This document shows positions 25,440 to 34,530 of a stretch of 64,000 bases of DNA, one piece after another. How positions within the stretch are numbered: the stretch's first letter is position 1; each line of letters starts with the position of its first letter. The notes under the pieces were generated by a model. It worked only from the letters and a program-made list of their open reading frames with translations, was not told the origin of the DNA and did not search any database. The position numbers were made by a program, and so were the translations under genes. Origin of the DNA: Rathayibacter sp. VKM Ac-2857 (lineage in GTDB: Bacteria > Actinomycetota > Actinomycetes > Actinomycetales > Microbacteriaceae); assembly GCF_013205025.1 (NCBI RefSeq), contig NZ_JABMLE010000001.1, positions 620,001 to 684,000 on the forward strand, written 5' to 3'.

Positions 25440-26603
25440 GTGCCGTTGATCCGCAGCGCTCGCGAGCGCGATCGTCTCCTCCGCCAGTCCGCCTGCGGCA
25501 TCGGCCTCCTGATCGACGCCACGGCGATCGCCCTGGTCCTCGGCCCCGCCGCCCTGCATGCCGACGCCGTGCCGTTCGCCGTGGCGCTGATCCTGGGGCT
25601 CGCCGTCGTCCACCTGCAGCTCGGCCGCAGCGGGCGGATGCTCTGGGTGCTCCTCCTCGCCGCCGGCGGCCTGCTGCTGAGCATCGGCCTCGCCGTGGCG
25701 GTCGGCACCGGCGCCGGCTTCGAGGGCTACGTGCTCGTCGGCACCGCCAACGCCGTCACCAGCACCGTCGCCGTGGTGGTGACCACCTCCGTCCGCCGAC
25801 TGCTGCTGCTCCTGCCCGTCCTCGTGCCGAGCGTCCTCGTCTCCACGATCGTCGCGGCGGACGCGATGCTCTCGAACGCCCTCGTGCAGACCCTGCTCCC
25901 CTGGGGCACGCTCTGCGGCTTCGCCCTCTGGATCAGCACGGCGGTCCCCCGGGTCGTCCGGCGCATCGACAGCATCGGCAACGCGCACCGCGTCGAGCGG
26001 CAGGCCAGCGAGACGGAGGCGCAGCGCCGCCAGGGAGCGCGGCTCCTGCACGACACGGTGCTCGCGACGCTCACCCTGCTCGCCCACTCCGGCCGCGGCG
26101 TCTCCGAGGACGCGCTGCGCCGCCAGGCCGCGCAGGACGCCCAGCTGCTGCGCCAGCTGCGCCTCGGCGGCACGCCGACGCCGAGCGCGTCCGGCTCGTA
26201 CCAGCTGACCAGCGTCACCTCGTCGCCGGCCGCGAACTCCCTCGAGGACGTCCGCGACCGGTTCGGGCGGCTGGGACTCGAGGTCGTCCTGCACGGCTCG
26301 GGCGAGGTCGTCCTCGAGGGCGCCGCACTCGACTCCTTCCTGCTCGCCCTCGCCGAGTGCCTCGAGAACGTGCGCCGGCACTCCGGGGTCGACTCGGCCG
26401 ACGTGACGATCACCGAGGACGAGCAGACCGTCCGCGCGATGGTCACGGACGCCGGCGCGGGCTTCGACATCGACACCGTGCCCGCGACCAAGCTCGGCTT
26501 CAAGGAGTCGGTCGTCGCCCGGCTCGCGGACGTCGGCGGCCGCACCCGGCTGTTCAGCTCGCCCGGCTCGGGCACGACCGTGGTGCTGGAGGTGCCGAAG
26601 TGA
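25440..26603 (+). CDS. Sensor histidine kinase (NarL-type, HisKA_3-like)
   Basis: This 387-residue membrane kinase has four to six hydrophobic N-terminal helices with no large sensor domain. The dimerisation/H-box is GARLLHDTVLATLTLLAHSG (His near residue 204), and the HATPase domain has N-box ALAECLENVRRHSG and G-box DAGAGFDI. The GTG at 25440 is 7 nt from AAGGAG; the GTG at 25434 is too close to that site. It overlaps the next gene by GTGA, and a LuxR-type response regulator follows, so the three form a signalling operon. Confidence 0.86.
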   Translation: MPLIRSARERDRLLRQSACGIGLLIDATAIALVLGPAALHADAVPFAVALILGLAVVHLQLGRSGRMLWVLLLAAGGLLLSIGLAVAVGTGAGFEGYVLVGTANAVTSTVAVVVTTSVRRLLLLLPVLVPSVLVSTIVAADAMLSNALVQTLLPWGTLCGFALWISTAVPRVVRRIDSIGNAHRVERQASETEAQRRQGARLLHDTVLATLTLLAHSGRGVSEDALRRQAAQDAQLLRQLRLGGTPTPSASGSYQLTSVTSSPAANSLEDVRDRFGRLGLEVVLHGSGEVVLEGAALDSFLLALAECLENVRRHSGVDSADVTITEDEQTVRAMVTDAGAGFDIDTVPATKLGFKESVVARLADVGGRTRLFSSPGSGTTVVLEVPK

Positions 26604-27841
26604 GCGCCGGCACCGAGAACGCGTCACCGCTCCTCGGCGGGACCGGTGTCGGTTCGGCGCCTCGCAGTCGCTCGCCGCGGGCGGCGGGGGCGAGGAAGGG
26701 GCAGCAGGAGACGCTGGGCACCAGCTACCTCGGCAGCGGCCTGAACGGGATCGCGGCGGCGCTGATGGTCTACGAGCTCCTGGTCTTCCTCGTCACCGTC
26801 GAGGAGTACGACCGGCCCGGGCTGGTCGTCCTCGCCTGGCTGCTCCTCGTCGCCTCCTTCACCGCGACCGTCGTCGCCATCCACATCTGCGGTCAGCGCC
26901 TGCCGCCGGCCGCCTACCTCGCCCTGCTCATCGGGAGCGCCGGCGCGGTGGCGCTCGATCTGATCGCCGTCGCCGGGCACGGCCCGTCCGCCGCCGTCCC
27001 GACCGCGGCGGTGGCCGCCGCCGTCGCGCAGGCCGCGATGATCGTGCACCGCCGCAGCATCGAGATTCTCGCCGTCGCCCTCGTCATCGCCGCCGCCGAG
27101 CTCGTCGCGTACGGCGCGATGGGCTCGGGCGACGAGACCTCGTTCTCCGTGCGCATCAGCGCGATCGCCGTCACCCTCGCGCCCGCCGTCGTGGCCGTGG
27201 TGATGATGCGCGGCTTCCGCCGGATGGTCCAGCTGGAGATCGACCGCGCCCTCGTGCAGAGCACCACGCTCGGCCCGCGCTACGCGGTCGGCATGCTCGC
27301 CTCGGAGGAGCTCGCCCGCCTCGACCTCGCCGCGGAGCGCCTGCTCGCCGAGGTCGGCGACGGCACCACGGCCCTCCCCCTCGATCCTCAGCGCGCCGCC
27401 CACGCCGCCGCCCTCGCCACCAGCCTCCGGCTGCACCTGATAGAGGGGCGCCGCGAGACCTGGCTGCACCACGCGATCCAGGAGTCGGAGCTGCTCGCGC
27501 CGCTCGTCGAGCTGCACGACCCCGACGGAACGGCCGGGCTGCTCAGCCACCGGCAGCGCGACGGCCTGCTCTCCGCCATCTGGCTCATCCTCGACGGCGC
27601 CTCCGGGCTCACGGTCGTCCTGCACGTGGACGCCGGAGCACCGCGCGAGCCCGGCGACGACGCCCCGCCGCGCACCCTGCTGGTGCCGCTCACCCTGCAG
27701 TCCGAGGGCGTGCCCGTGCGCGGAGTCGATCCCGCGACGTGGGAGGCTATCGCACAGGTCGGGTCGTTCCGCGACACCTCCCACGACGACGAGCTCCGGA
27801 TCGAGATCGACTGCCACGTCGAGAATCCGGCCGACCGTTGA
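26600..27841 (+). CDS. Membrane protein with degenerate kinase-like C-terminus, partner of the two-component pair
   Basis: The 413-residue protein has six or more predicted helices between residues 50 and 220. The soluble C-terminal 190 residues (ALVQSTTLGPRYAVGML to the end) occupy the place of a kinase core but show no clear H-box, N-box or G-box. It overlaps the kinase gene by 4 nt and is followed by the regulator after 44 nt. I infer an accessory sensor or a kinase that has lost catalysis. No named family is recognised. Confidence 0.65.
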   Translation: MSAGTENASPLLGGTGVGSAPRSRSPRAAGARKGQQETLGTSYLGSGLNGIAAALMVYELLVFLVTVEEYDRPGLVVLAWLLLVASFTATVVAIHICGQRLPPAAYLALLIGSAGAVALDLIAVAGHGPSAAVPTAAVAAAVAQAAMIVHRRSIEILAVALVIAAAELVAYGAMGSGDETSFSVRISAIAVTLAPAVVAVVMMRGFRRMVQLEIDRALVQSTTLGPRYAVGMLASEELARLDLAAERLLAEVGDGTTALPLDPQRAAHAAALATSLRLHLIEGRRETWLHHAIQESELLAPLVELHDPDGTAGLLSHRQRDGLLSAIWLILDGASGLTVVLHVDAGAPREPGDDAPPRTLLVPLTLQSEGVPVRGVDPATWEAIAQVGSFRDTSHDDELRIEIDCHVENPADR

Positions 27842-27885
27842 GCAGCAACGACCGCCCCGCCCTCCCGCCGAGCCGAAGGACACCG

Positions 27886-28545
27886 ATGACCTCCACCTCC
27901 GAACCGAAGATCACGCTCGCCGTGGTCGACGATCACAAGATGCTCCTCGGCGCCCTCACGGAATGGATCCGCGGCGCCGCCTCGGACATCCAGCTGGTCG
28001 CCGCGGTCGCCTCCTGGCCGGAGCTGCTCACCCACCCGGAGTTCCCCGTCGACGTCGTGCTCCTCGACCTCGACCTCAAGGACAACATCCCGATCTCGGT
28101 CAAGCTGTCGACCCTGAAGACCACCGGCGTGAAGACCGTGCTGATGAGCACCTACTCCGAGCCGGCCGTGGTCCGCGAGGCGCTCGCCTCGGGCGCCCTC
28201 GGCTACCTCGTCAAGACGGAGGACGCCGACATGATCGTCGAGGCGATCCGCGCGGCCAAGGACGGCCACTCCTACATCTCGCACGAGCTCGACATGGCGC
28301 TCTCCACCGGCGACTCCGACGGTGCCCCGAAGCTCAGCGCGCAGGAGCGTCGCGTCATGGCGCTCTACGGCGGAGGCGAGCCCGTCAAGTCCGTCGCCTT
28401 CGAGCTCGGCATCTCCGAGGAGACCGCGAAGTCCTACCTCAAGCGGATCCGCGAGAAGTACCGCGTGGTCGGCATCGACGTCGGCACCAAGGTCGCGCTG
28501 CGCAAGCGCGCGATCCACGACGGGATTCTCATCGAAACGGACTGA
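27886..28545 (+). CDS. LuxR/NarL family response regulator
   Basis: The 219-residue protein has a receiver domain with the acidic pair Asp15/Asp16 (VVDDHKML), phospho-acceptor Asp61 in VVLLDLDL and the conserved Lys near residue 109 (GYLVKTED). The C-terminal LuxR helix-turn-helix is LSAQERRVMALYGGGEPVKSVAFELGISEETAKSYLKRIREK. The ATG at 27886 has GAAGGA 6 nt upstream. It is presumably phosphorylated by the kinase at 25440. The target genes are unknown. Confidence 0.92.
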   Translation: MTSTSEPKITLAVVDDHKMLLGALTEWIRGAASDIQLVAAVASWPELLTHPEFPVDVVLLDLDLKDNIPISVKLSTLKTTGVKTVLMSTYSEPAVVREALASGALGYLVKTEDADMIVEAIRAAKDGHSYISHELDMALSTGDSDGAPKLSAQERRVMALYGGGEPVKSVAFELGISEETAKSYLKRIREKYRVVGIDVGTKVALRKRAIHDGILIETD

Positions 28546-28631
28546 GTTCGATTGCGCGGCGGTCCCCGCCCGCCGCGCCGCAGTCGGCTCCGCGAGAGGG
28601 GCGCGTTCCGCAGAGCGTCTCGCGGCGGCTG

Positions 28632-28659
28632 CGGAGATCCGCTGGCACGCGGATCTCCG
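28632..28659. terminator. Hairpin downstream of the response regulator
   Basis: The perfect 10-bp stem GGAGATCCGC/GCGGATCTCC at 28633-28642 and 28649-28658 has a 6-nt loop and one further G-C closing pair. An 8-bp inverted repeat CCGCGAGA/TCTCGCGG lies just upstream. No T-tract follows. Confidence 0.55.
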
Positions 28660-28718
28660 TCTGCGCCGCTGCGTGGTCGGCGGCGTCTGCAGACGCGACG
28701 GTCCGGGCGACGCCGACC

Positions 28719-29017
28719 CATGCTGGTCGAGTAGCGCTGCGATCATGCTGGTCGAGTAGCCCCGCAGGGGCGTATCGAGACCCGCCCACCGCACGCACGT
28801 GAGCTCGGCAGACCCGCCTTCTGACGGTGGTGGATCTCGATACGCCCGCTCCGCGGGCTACTCGATCAGCATGTGCGGTCCTCGCTCGCGCGAGATGCGT
28901 GCCCCCCTCGCATGCCTGCCGAGTAGCCCCGCAGGCGCGCTCCATGCCGGCCGAGTAGCCCCGCAGGCGCGCTCCATGCTGGTCGAGTAGCCCCGCAGGG
29001 GCGTATCGAGACCCACC
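28719..29017. repeat. BIME-like palindromic repeat cluster 3 (Y-, Z+, Y- with 32-bp half-unit array)
   Basis: Full copies lie at 28744-28783 (-, Y, stem GCCCC/GGGGC), 28831-28873 (+, Z, stem GCCCGC/GCGGGC) and 28975-29017 (-, Y, GCCCC/GGGGC). CATG half-units begin at 28911 and 28943 and join the third copy at exactly 32-bp steps. A further half-unit starts at 28719. It lies between the convergent response regulator and MFS genes. Together with the upstream hairpins it fills a 533-nt gene-free gap. Confidence 0.9.
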
Positions 29018-29078
29018 GGCGTCAGCAGGGCGGCCTGCAGACCCCCCGTCCGGTGCCGGCAGGTGCGGCGGCGCCGCC

Positions 29079-30338
29079 CTACAGGGCGTTGATCGGGACG
29101 CTGCCGGTGGCGGGGCGGGCCGGGTCGCGCGGCGGGTCCACCGTGCCGCGAGCGCGGTCGATGGCGATGCTGGCGAAGGCGAGCAGGATGCCGGCGACGG
29201 TCAGGACGACGCCGACCCAGATGGGCGACAGGTAGCCGAGGCCGGCGGCGATCGTCACGCCGCCCAGCGCCGCTCCGACCGAATTGCCGATGTTGAGTGC
29301 CGAGTGGTTCAGCGCTGCTGCGATCGTCTGGCTGTCGCGGGCGACGTCCATCAGCCGGGTCTGGATGGCCGGCGACGCCCCCGCCGAGAAGCCCGCCGCG
29401 AGGAACGTGAACACGACCAGGCCCACGACCGACGTCGCGGTCAGCGCCAGGCCGATCAGAGACACGAGCACCCCGAGGAACAGCACCACGAGCGCGAGCC
29501 GCACGTTCCGGTCGGCCGCCCAGCCGCCGGCGAGGTTGCCGACCGTCATGCCCAGGCCGATCACCACCAGGATCCACGGCACCGCACCCAGCGGCAGCCC
29601 GGTCACCTCCGTCGACAGCGGCGTGATGTAGCTGTACATCGCGAAGAGGCCGCCGAAGCCGATCGCGCCGATGGCGAGGGTCATCCAGACCTGCAGCCGT
29701 CCGAAGGCCTTCAGCTCGTTGCGCATGGTCGCCCCCGGGTTCCCCTGCTGGAACGGCACGAGCAGCCAGACCGCGACGACGGTGACCGCGAAGATCGCCG
29801 CGACGACGAGGTAGGCGCTGCGCCAGCCCGCGTTCTGCCCCACCCAGGTGATGGCCGGCACCCCGACGACGTTCGCGATGGTCAGCCCCGAGAGCACGAA
29901 GGCGACGCCCTTGCCGCGCTTGCCCGGCCCCATCAGATCGGCGGCGACCAGCGACGCGATGCCGAAGTACGCGCCGTGCGGCAGCGCCGCGACGAAGCGG
30001 GCGGCCAGCACGAGCGGGAAGGTCGGCAGCAGCGCCGACGCGACGGTGCCGATCGTGAACGCCGCGAGCAGGATCAGCAGCAGGCGCTTGCGCGGCCAGC
30101 GCGCGGCCGCGGCGGCGATGGTCGGGGCGCCGACGACGACCCCGAGCGCGTACGCCGAGATCAGCAGCCCGGCCTGCGAGTTGGCCTGCTCGGAGCTGAC
30201 CGCGTAGACGCCAGGGAGCAGGTCCGCGGCGAGCTGCGGCAGCAGGCCCATCGCGACGAACTCGGTCGAGCCGATGCCGAAGCCTCCCATCGCGAGGGCG
30301 AGCAGGGCGAGGCGGGTCCGGGCCGGGGAGAGGGTCAC
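29079..30338 (-). CDS. MFS transporter (DHA1 family, AraJ/YdhP-like)
   Basis: The 419-residue transporter has twelve predicted helices. It shows the N-terminal signature GIGSTEFVAMGLLPQLAADL and the loop RWPRKRLLL, typical of the AraJ/PbuE-like sugar- and drug-efflux group. The substrate is unknown. The GTG follows TATCGT by 6 nt (leaderless). It is convergent with the signalling operon, with repeat cluster 3 in between. Confidence 0.9.
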   Translation of the reverse strand: MTLSPARTRLALLALAMGGFGIGSTEFVAMGLLPQLAADLLPGVYAVSSEQANSQAGLLISAYALGVVVGAPTIAAAAARWPRKRLLLILLAAFTIGTVASALLPTFPLVLAARFVAALPHGAYFGIASLVAADLMGPGKRGKGVAFVLSGLTIANVVGVPAITWVGQNAGWRSAYLVVAAIFAVTVVAVWLLVPFQQGNPGATMRNELKAFGRLQVWMTLAIGAIGFGGLFAMYSYITPLSTEVTGLPLGAVPWILVVIGLGMTVGNLAGGWAADRNVRLALVVLFLGVLVSLIGLALTATSVVGLVVFTFLAAGFSAGASPAIQTRLMDVARDSQTIAAALNHSALNIGNSVGAALGGVTIAAGLGYLSPIWVGVVLTVAGILLAFASIAIDRARGTVDPPRDPARPATGSVPINAL

Positions 30339-30344
30339 CGGACC

Positions 30345-30350
30345 ACGATA
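30345..30350 (-). promoter_or_regulatory. -10 box of the MFS transporter gene (leaderless)
   Basis: TATCGT on the minus strand ends 6 nt before the GTG at 30338. Confidence 0.5.
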
Positions 30351-30405
30351 GCGAGGAATCGGAGCGGATCGAAACGATTCGAGTCGGAGAGCGCTCCCGC
30401 GCGGC

Positions 30406-30708
30406 TCACTCCTCCAGCGCGCGGCCCAGTCGCTCGATCTTGGCGTCGATCTCGCCGGAGTAGCCGGGCCGGATGTCGGCCTTCAGCACCAGCGAGACCC
30501 GCGAGCCGTAGGCGCCGACCGCCTCGGTGGCGCGCTTGATCACGTCGAAGACCTCGTCCCACTCGCCCTCGATCTCGGTGAACATCGAGGTCGTGCGGTT
30601 CGGCAGACCGGAGTCGCGGACGATGCGGACAGCGGCGGCGACGGCGTCGTGGACGGAGGCGTCGGGGCCCTCACCGCCGGACGGAGCGACGGAGAATGCG
30701 ACGAGCAC
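30406..30708 (-). CDS. Thiamine-binding (MTH1187/YkoF-like) family protein
   Basis: The 100-residue cytoplasmic protein begins LVAFSVAP and has the ferredoxin-like fold features of the family: VHDAVAAAVRIVRDSGLPNRTTSMFTEIEGEWDEV and VLKADIRPG. Family members bind thiamine or its pyrimidine moiety. The GTG at 30708 has a GGGAGG site 6 nt upstream. No TPP riboswitch or thiamine transporter gene is adjacent, so the physiological link is open. Confidence 0.85.
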   Translation of the reverse strand: MLVAFSVAPSGGEGPDASVHDAVAAAVRIVRDSGLPNRTTSMFTEIEGEWDEVFDVIKRATEAVGAYGSRVSLVLKADIRPGYSGEIDAKIERLGRALEE

Positions 30709-30752
30709 GAGGGACCTCCCAGCGGATCCGACCACCGGACCCGCCGTCCAGC

Positions 30753-32033
30753 CTAGGCGCGCACGCCCTCGGCAGCGGGAGCGCGGCTCCCCGTCCGCCA
30801 CAGCTCGCGGAGCACCCAGCCGAGCAGCACGAGCAGCAGGACGTTGCGCACGGTGAGCGCCAGCACCATCCCCGCGTTGGAGTAGAGCAGGAAGAGGTAG
30901 AGGTACGGGTAGACGATCTGCGTGAACACCGCGATCGCCAGCGTCAGCTTGGCCGGCGTCGCGAAGCCGCGACCGGCGACGACGAGCCCGACGATGACGG
31001 GCGGCGCCAGCCAGACGATGTACTGCGGCGAGAGCACCTTGTTGATGTCGATCAGGACGAGTACGAGCCCCAGGCTCAGCAGCGGCAGCAGCCGCACCGG
31101 CGACGCCTTCGCCCGCAGCGCCCGGAGGCCGAGCAGCACGGTGCCGATCACCGCGAGCGCGAGCGCCGGGTTCATCAGCTCGGCGGCGACGTTCGTGAAG
31201 GGGCCGTGCATCTCGAAGGTGTTGATGTCGGCCGCGTACCAGACGTAGCTGCCGGCCCAGCCGCCGATCGAGAGCCACATCCAGAGCATGCTGACGGGCG
31301 CCTCGATCTGCAGGCCGCGCGTCGTCTGGTCGGTGACGAAGCTGAAGACGTACTCGCCGCCGCCGAGCGCGTACACGCCGGCGATGATCGCGACGGAGAG
31401 CCCGGCGCCGACGGCCACCAGCCGCCAGCGGCCGCGCAGCACGAGGACGGCGGCGCCCAGCAGGGCCGCGGGCCAGACCTTGATCCAGGTGGCGACGGTG
31501 AGCGCGAGCGCGGCGATCACCGGCCGGCTCGAGGCCCAGAGCAGCCCGGCGATGGCGAGCGGAACGGTGAACGCGTCGATCCGGCCGACGGCGATCGGCC
31601 CGAGGAGCACCAGGAAGAGCAGCCACCAGCGCGCCGCGGCGAGTCGGGCCGGGATCCGCCGGTGCAGGAGCAGCGCGAAGGCGGCCGCGTCGACCGCGAT
31701 CACGCCGGCGAGCCAGGTCAGGTCGTAGCCCGCCTCGCCGAAGAGCCAGGCGGCGCTGATCGGCACGAGGGCGAGGATCGGATAGACCCAGCCCGTGTCG
31801 AAGCCGACGAGCCCGCCACCCTCGACGGCGGTCCGCATCCAGCCCTTGTAGACGATGCTGACGTCGCCCATCGGCAGACCCGGGGCGAACAGGGCGAGCA
31901 GCGAGAGCAGCACGTGCACGAGCGCGAAGCCGCCCCAGAGCACGGCGGCGGAGTCGCGGTTCTCGCGCAGCCACGCGATCGGGCCCGAGGAGGCCCGGGG
32001 GGCGGCGGTCGCTGAGGCGGCAGGGGTCGGCAC
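30753..32033 (-). CDS. GT87/DUF2029-like polyprenyl-phosphate mannosyltransferase family membrane protein
   Basis: The 426-residue polytopic protein has about eleven helices and an early acidic loop (LPMGDVSIVYKGW). It also has FGEAGYDLTW, ATWIKVWPAALL, and a C-terminal DINKVLSPQYIVWLAPP segment. The arrangement resembles GT-C glycosyltransferases that use polyprenyl-phosphate sugars for envelope glycans. The donor and acceptor are unknown. The GTG at 32033 follows TACACT by exactly 6 nt (leaderless); no ribosome-binding site is present. Confidence 0.78.
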   Translation of the reverse strand: MPTPAASATAAPRASSGPIAWLRENRDSAAVLWGGFALVHVLLSLLALFAPGLPMGDVSIVYKGWMRTAVEGGGLVGFDTGWVYPILALVPISAAWLFGEAGYDLTWLAGVIAVDAAAFALLLHRRIPARLAAARWWLLFLVLLGPIAVGRIDAFTVPLAIAGLLWASSRPVIAALALTVATWIKVWPAALLGAAVLVLRGRWRLVAVGAGLSVAIIAGVYALGGGEYVFSFVTDQTTRGLQIEAPVSMLWMWLSIGGWAGSYVWYAADINTFEMHGPFTNVAAELMNPALALAVIGTVLLGLRALRAKASPVRLLPLLSLGLVLVLIDINKVLSPQYIVWLAPPVIVGLVVAGRGFATPAKLTLAIAVFTQIVYPYLYLFLLYSNAGMVLALTVRNVLLLVLLGWVLRELWRTGSRAPAAEGVRA

Positions 32034-32039
32034 CGCGTC

Positions 32040-32045
32040 AGTGTA
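32040..32045 (-). promoter_or_regulatory. -10 box of the GT87-like gene (leaderless)
   Basis: TACACT on the minus strand ends 6 nt before the GTG at 32033 and fixes that start. Confidence 0.55.
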
Positions 32046-32086
32046 GAGGGCCCCCCGATCGCGCCCCTGAACGCCCGCGGGCGGCA

Positions 32087-33616
32087 TCAGTAGCCGGCGA
32101 AGGCGTCGGTGCGGACCTTCTTCGCACCGGCCGCGCGCAGGGCGCCGCGGACCGAGTCGACGAACTCGGGCGAGCCGGAGACGAAGCCGACGCGGCGCGG
32201 GGCGTCCGGCACGGCGTCGGCGAGGCGCTCGGCGGTGATCCGGCCGGCCACGTGCGACCAGCCCTCGGGCAGCCGCGCCGGGGCCTCGGGCGAGACCAGC
32301 ACGACACGGGCACCGGAGGCGCGCAGCAGCTCGCGGTACGCCACGTCCTCGAGCCGCGGCGCCGCGTAGACGACGACGACGTCCCGCTGCGGCCCGGCCG
32401 CGATCGCCGTCAGCTGGCTCGCGAACGGCGTGATGCCGATCCCGCCCGCGACCAGGAGCAGCGGCGTCGCCGGATCGGCCGGCAGCACGAAGTCGCCGCC
32501 GACACTCGTCGCGCGGACGACCGCGCCGGGCTCGAGTCCGGCGAGCGCCCGCTTGAAGCTGCTCGCCTTCTCGGGCAGGCGCATCGCGACGGCGATCTCG
32601 CCGTCGGCGGGAGCGGAGGCGATCGAGAAGGTGCGCCGGCTCCCCCGGCCGTCGGAGCGGTGCGGCACGTCGAGCTCGAGCCACTGGCCCGCCTCGAAGC
32701 GCACCGGCGTCCGCGGGGCGAAGCGGTACTCCGTGATGCCCGGCGCGATGACGCTCGAGGAGCGCAGCTCGAGCGAGAGCCGGCGGCGCTGGCCGAAGAA
32801 GAAGGCGATCGCGTTGCCGGCGACCAGGCCGAGCTCGGGGCTCGCGTGCAGCGGGCCGAGCGAGAACGGGACCGTCGTGAGCAGGGCCGCGACGACCGCG
32901 ACGAGCAGCTGCTGGGAGCGACGCGGGGCGAGGGTCAGCGGCTCGGTCAGCATGAAGGCGCCGGCGAACACGAACGGGTAGGCGGTCAGGACGAGCGACA
33001 AGGCGGAACCCGGTTCCTGGCCGAGCACGACCGAGTTGAGCACGGAGACGGCGCCGGCGACGGCGATGTACACGACGACGATCGCCCAGCGGCGCACCCG
33101 CGCGACGACGATCAGTGCGCCCAGCAGCACCCACGGCCAGAGCGCTCCGGTGGGCAGGGCCCAGGCCGCGGCGGTCAGCGAGCCCGCGAACGGGGTGTCC
33201 TGCAGCAGTCCCTGCGCGATGCCGACGATCAGCACCGCGACGGCGGCCGGGTTGAAGAGGTGGCGCCCCCGCCAGACCAGCAGGTACTTGGAGGCGGCGG
33301 CGATCACGCCGATCAGCGCGACGACGAGCAGCGCGCGCGGCTCCGCGGTCGGGAAGAGCAGGAACGCGATCAGCAGACCGGTCACCAGCGAGGACTCGAG
33401 GTGGGCCGGCGACCCGACCAGCCGGGCGATCAGCCAGGTCGCCCCGGTCGTCGAGACGATCGCCACCACGGCTGTCGCCGCGATCTCGATCGGCGTGAAG
33501 AAGATCAGCCCGGCGGCGGAGTAGCCGAGGGCGACGACGAGGAGCGCGGCGAGCGTCAGCCAGACCAGCCGGTACATGGTGATGCGACCGAGGGCGCGAT
33601 CGAGGGTGCCGATCAT
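32087..33616 (-). CDS. RnfD/NqrB-like membrane domain fused to a ferredoxin-NADP reductase-like domain
   Basis: The 509-residue protein has an N-terminal half (1-275) with eight or more helices and RnfD/NqrB-type segments (GRHLFNPAAVAVLIVG, FAGAFMLTEPLTLAP). The C-terminal half (285-509) is an FNR-like module with FAD motif RRTFS (327-331) and NAD(P)-binding GGIGITPF (391-398). The usual SGAT covalent-FMN site of RnfD is not evident; TTGAT occurs at 56-60. It probably passes electrons from NAD(P)H through the membrane to the FMN lipoprotein encoded upstream. The start shares one base with the apbE stop (TGATG). Confidence 0.85.
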   Translation of the reverse strand: MIGTLDRALGRITMYRLVWLTLAALLVVALGYSAAGLIFFTPIEIAATAVVAIVSTTGATWLIARLVGSPAHLESSLVTGLLIAFLLFPTAEPRALLVVALIGVIAAASKYLLVWRGRHLFNPAAVAVLIVGIAQGLLQDTPFAGSLTAAAWALPTGALWPWVLLGALIVVARVRRWAIVVVYIAVAGAVSVLNSVVLGQEPGSALSLVLTAYPFVFAGAFMLTEPLTLAPRRSQQLLVAVVAALLTTVPFSLGPLHASPELGLVAGNAIAFFFGQRRRLSLELRSSSVIAPGITEYRFAPRTPVRFEAGQWLELDVPHRSDGRGSRRTFSIASAPADGEIAVAMRLPEKASSFKRALAGLEPGAVVRATSVGGDFVLPADPATPLLLVAGGIGITPFASQLTAIAAGPQRDVVVVYAAPRLEDVAYRELLRASGARVVLVSPEAPARLPEGWSHVAGRITAERLADAVPDAPRRVGFVSGSPEFVDSVRGALRAAGAKKVRTDAFAGY

Positions 33617-34530
33617 CAGAAGACCTCTCCGGGGAAGCGGGGCGAGTAGTGCAGCCGGCCGGTGCTGAGCACGCGGACGAACTCGAAGTCGAAGCGCTCG
33701 GCGAGCACCTCGGGCGGGCAGACGAAGAGGGCGGTCGCGAGTCCGTCGGCGACGAGGGTGCTGTCGGCGACGACCCAGGTCGCGACGACCGTGTCGACCG
33801 GGCGGCCGGTCCGGCCGTCGAGGACGTGGTGCAGTCCGTCGCCCCAGACCCGGCGGTTGCCCGCCGAGGCGCAGAGCGCGCGCTCGCCCGGGTCGGCGAC
33901 GCCGATCGCCCGGCTCGCGTCGAAGGGGTGCTCGAGGCCGACGCGGTAGGCGCCCGCGCCTCGGGCGCGGAGATCGCCGCTCGCGTCGACGACGACCCGC
34001 TCGACGCCCACGCTCGCGAGCTCGTCGAGGACGAGGTCGACGAGCTGCCCCTTGCCGGCCGCGCCGACGTCGAGGACGACCCCGGCGGTGGTGCGGAGCG
34101 TCGCTCCCCCGCCGCCGCGGGCGTCGGACCAGGACGGCGCGGGCACGACCGGGCCGCGCGGCACCAGCGAGTAGGCCGGGTTGTAGCCGAGCTGCTCGAG
34201 CGCGTCGCCGACGAACGGCGTGACGCCTCCCCCGGTCAGCGCGAAGAGCGCGTCGTAGAGGGCGAACAGCTCGACCGCCTCCTCCGGGAAGACGTGCTCC
34301 CCAGGGGTGCCGCGCAGTCGCGAGGCGGCGGAGTCGTCGCGGAACCGCGACCACGTGCGGTCGTACGCCTCGATGCGGGCCTCGACCCGCTCGCGCACGA
34401 CCGCGGCGAGGGGTGCTTCCGTGTCGATCTGCCAGGCGGTGCCGATCGCCTCGAAGCTCCAGGCGTGCTCGAGCACGCGCCGACTGTCGGCCGGCACGGT
34501 CTCAGGGTGCGGCGATTCAGGCGGCGGCAT
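33616..34530 (-). CDS. apbE: FAD:protein FMN transferase (ApbE)
   Basis: The 304-residue protein has the ApbE features: FEAIGTAWQIDT near the N-terminus, TGGGVTPFVGDALEQLGY and the Mg/FAD region VVLDVGAAGKGQLVDLV. It transfers FMN from FAD to Ser/Thr of acceptor proteins, usually at the extracytoplasmic face. No convincing signal peptide is seen, so its location is uncertain. It overlaps the acceptor candidate gene by 14 nt and the electron-transfer gene by 1 nt. Confidence 0.92.
   Translation of the reverse strand: MPPPESPHPETVPADSRRVLEHAWSFEAIGTAWQIDTEAPLAAVVRERVEARIEAYDRTWSRFRDDSAASRLRGTPGEHVFPEEAVELFALYDALFALTGGGVTPFVGDALEQLGYNPAYSLVPRGPVVPAPSWSDARGGGGATLRTTAGVVLDVGAAGKGQLVDLVLDELASVGVERVVVDASGDLRARGAGAYRVGLEHPFDASRAIGVADPGERALCASAGNRRVWGDGLHHVLDGRTGRPVDTVVATWVVADSTLVADGLATALFVCPPEVLAERFDFEFVRVLSTGRLHYSPRFPGEVF

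Noticed and set aside
28546-29078. Small proteins encoded in the repeat clusters
   Set aside because: The predicted peptides are translations of the palindromic repeats (recurring DQHG and SRYA motifs). They have no ribosome-binding sites and no independent conservation.
30709-30752. TPP riboswitch near the thiamine-binding protein
   Set aside because: The gap is 44 nt with no conserved TPP-aptamer segments. No SAM riboswitch was seen before metY or metX either.
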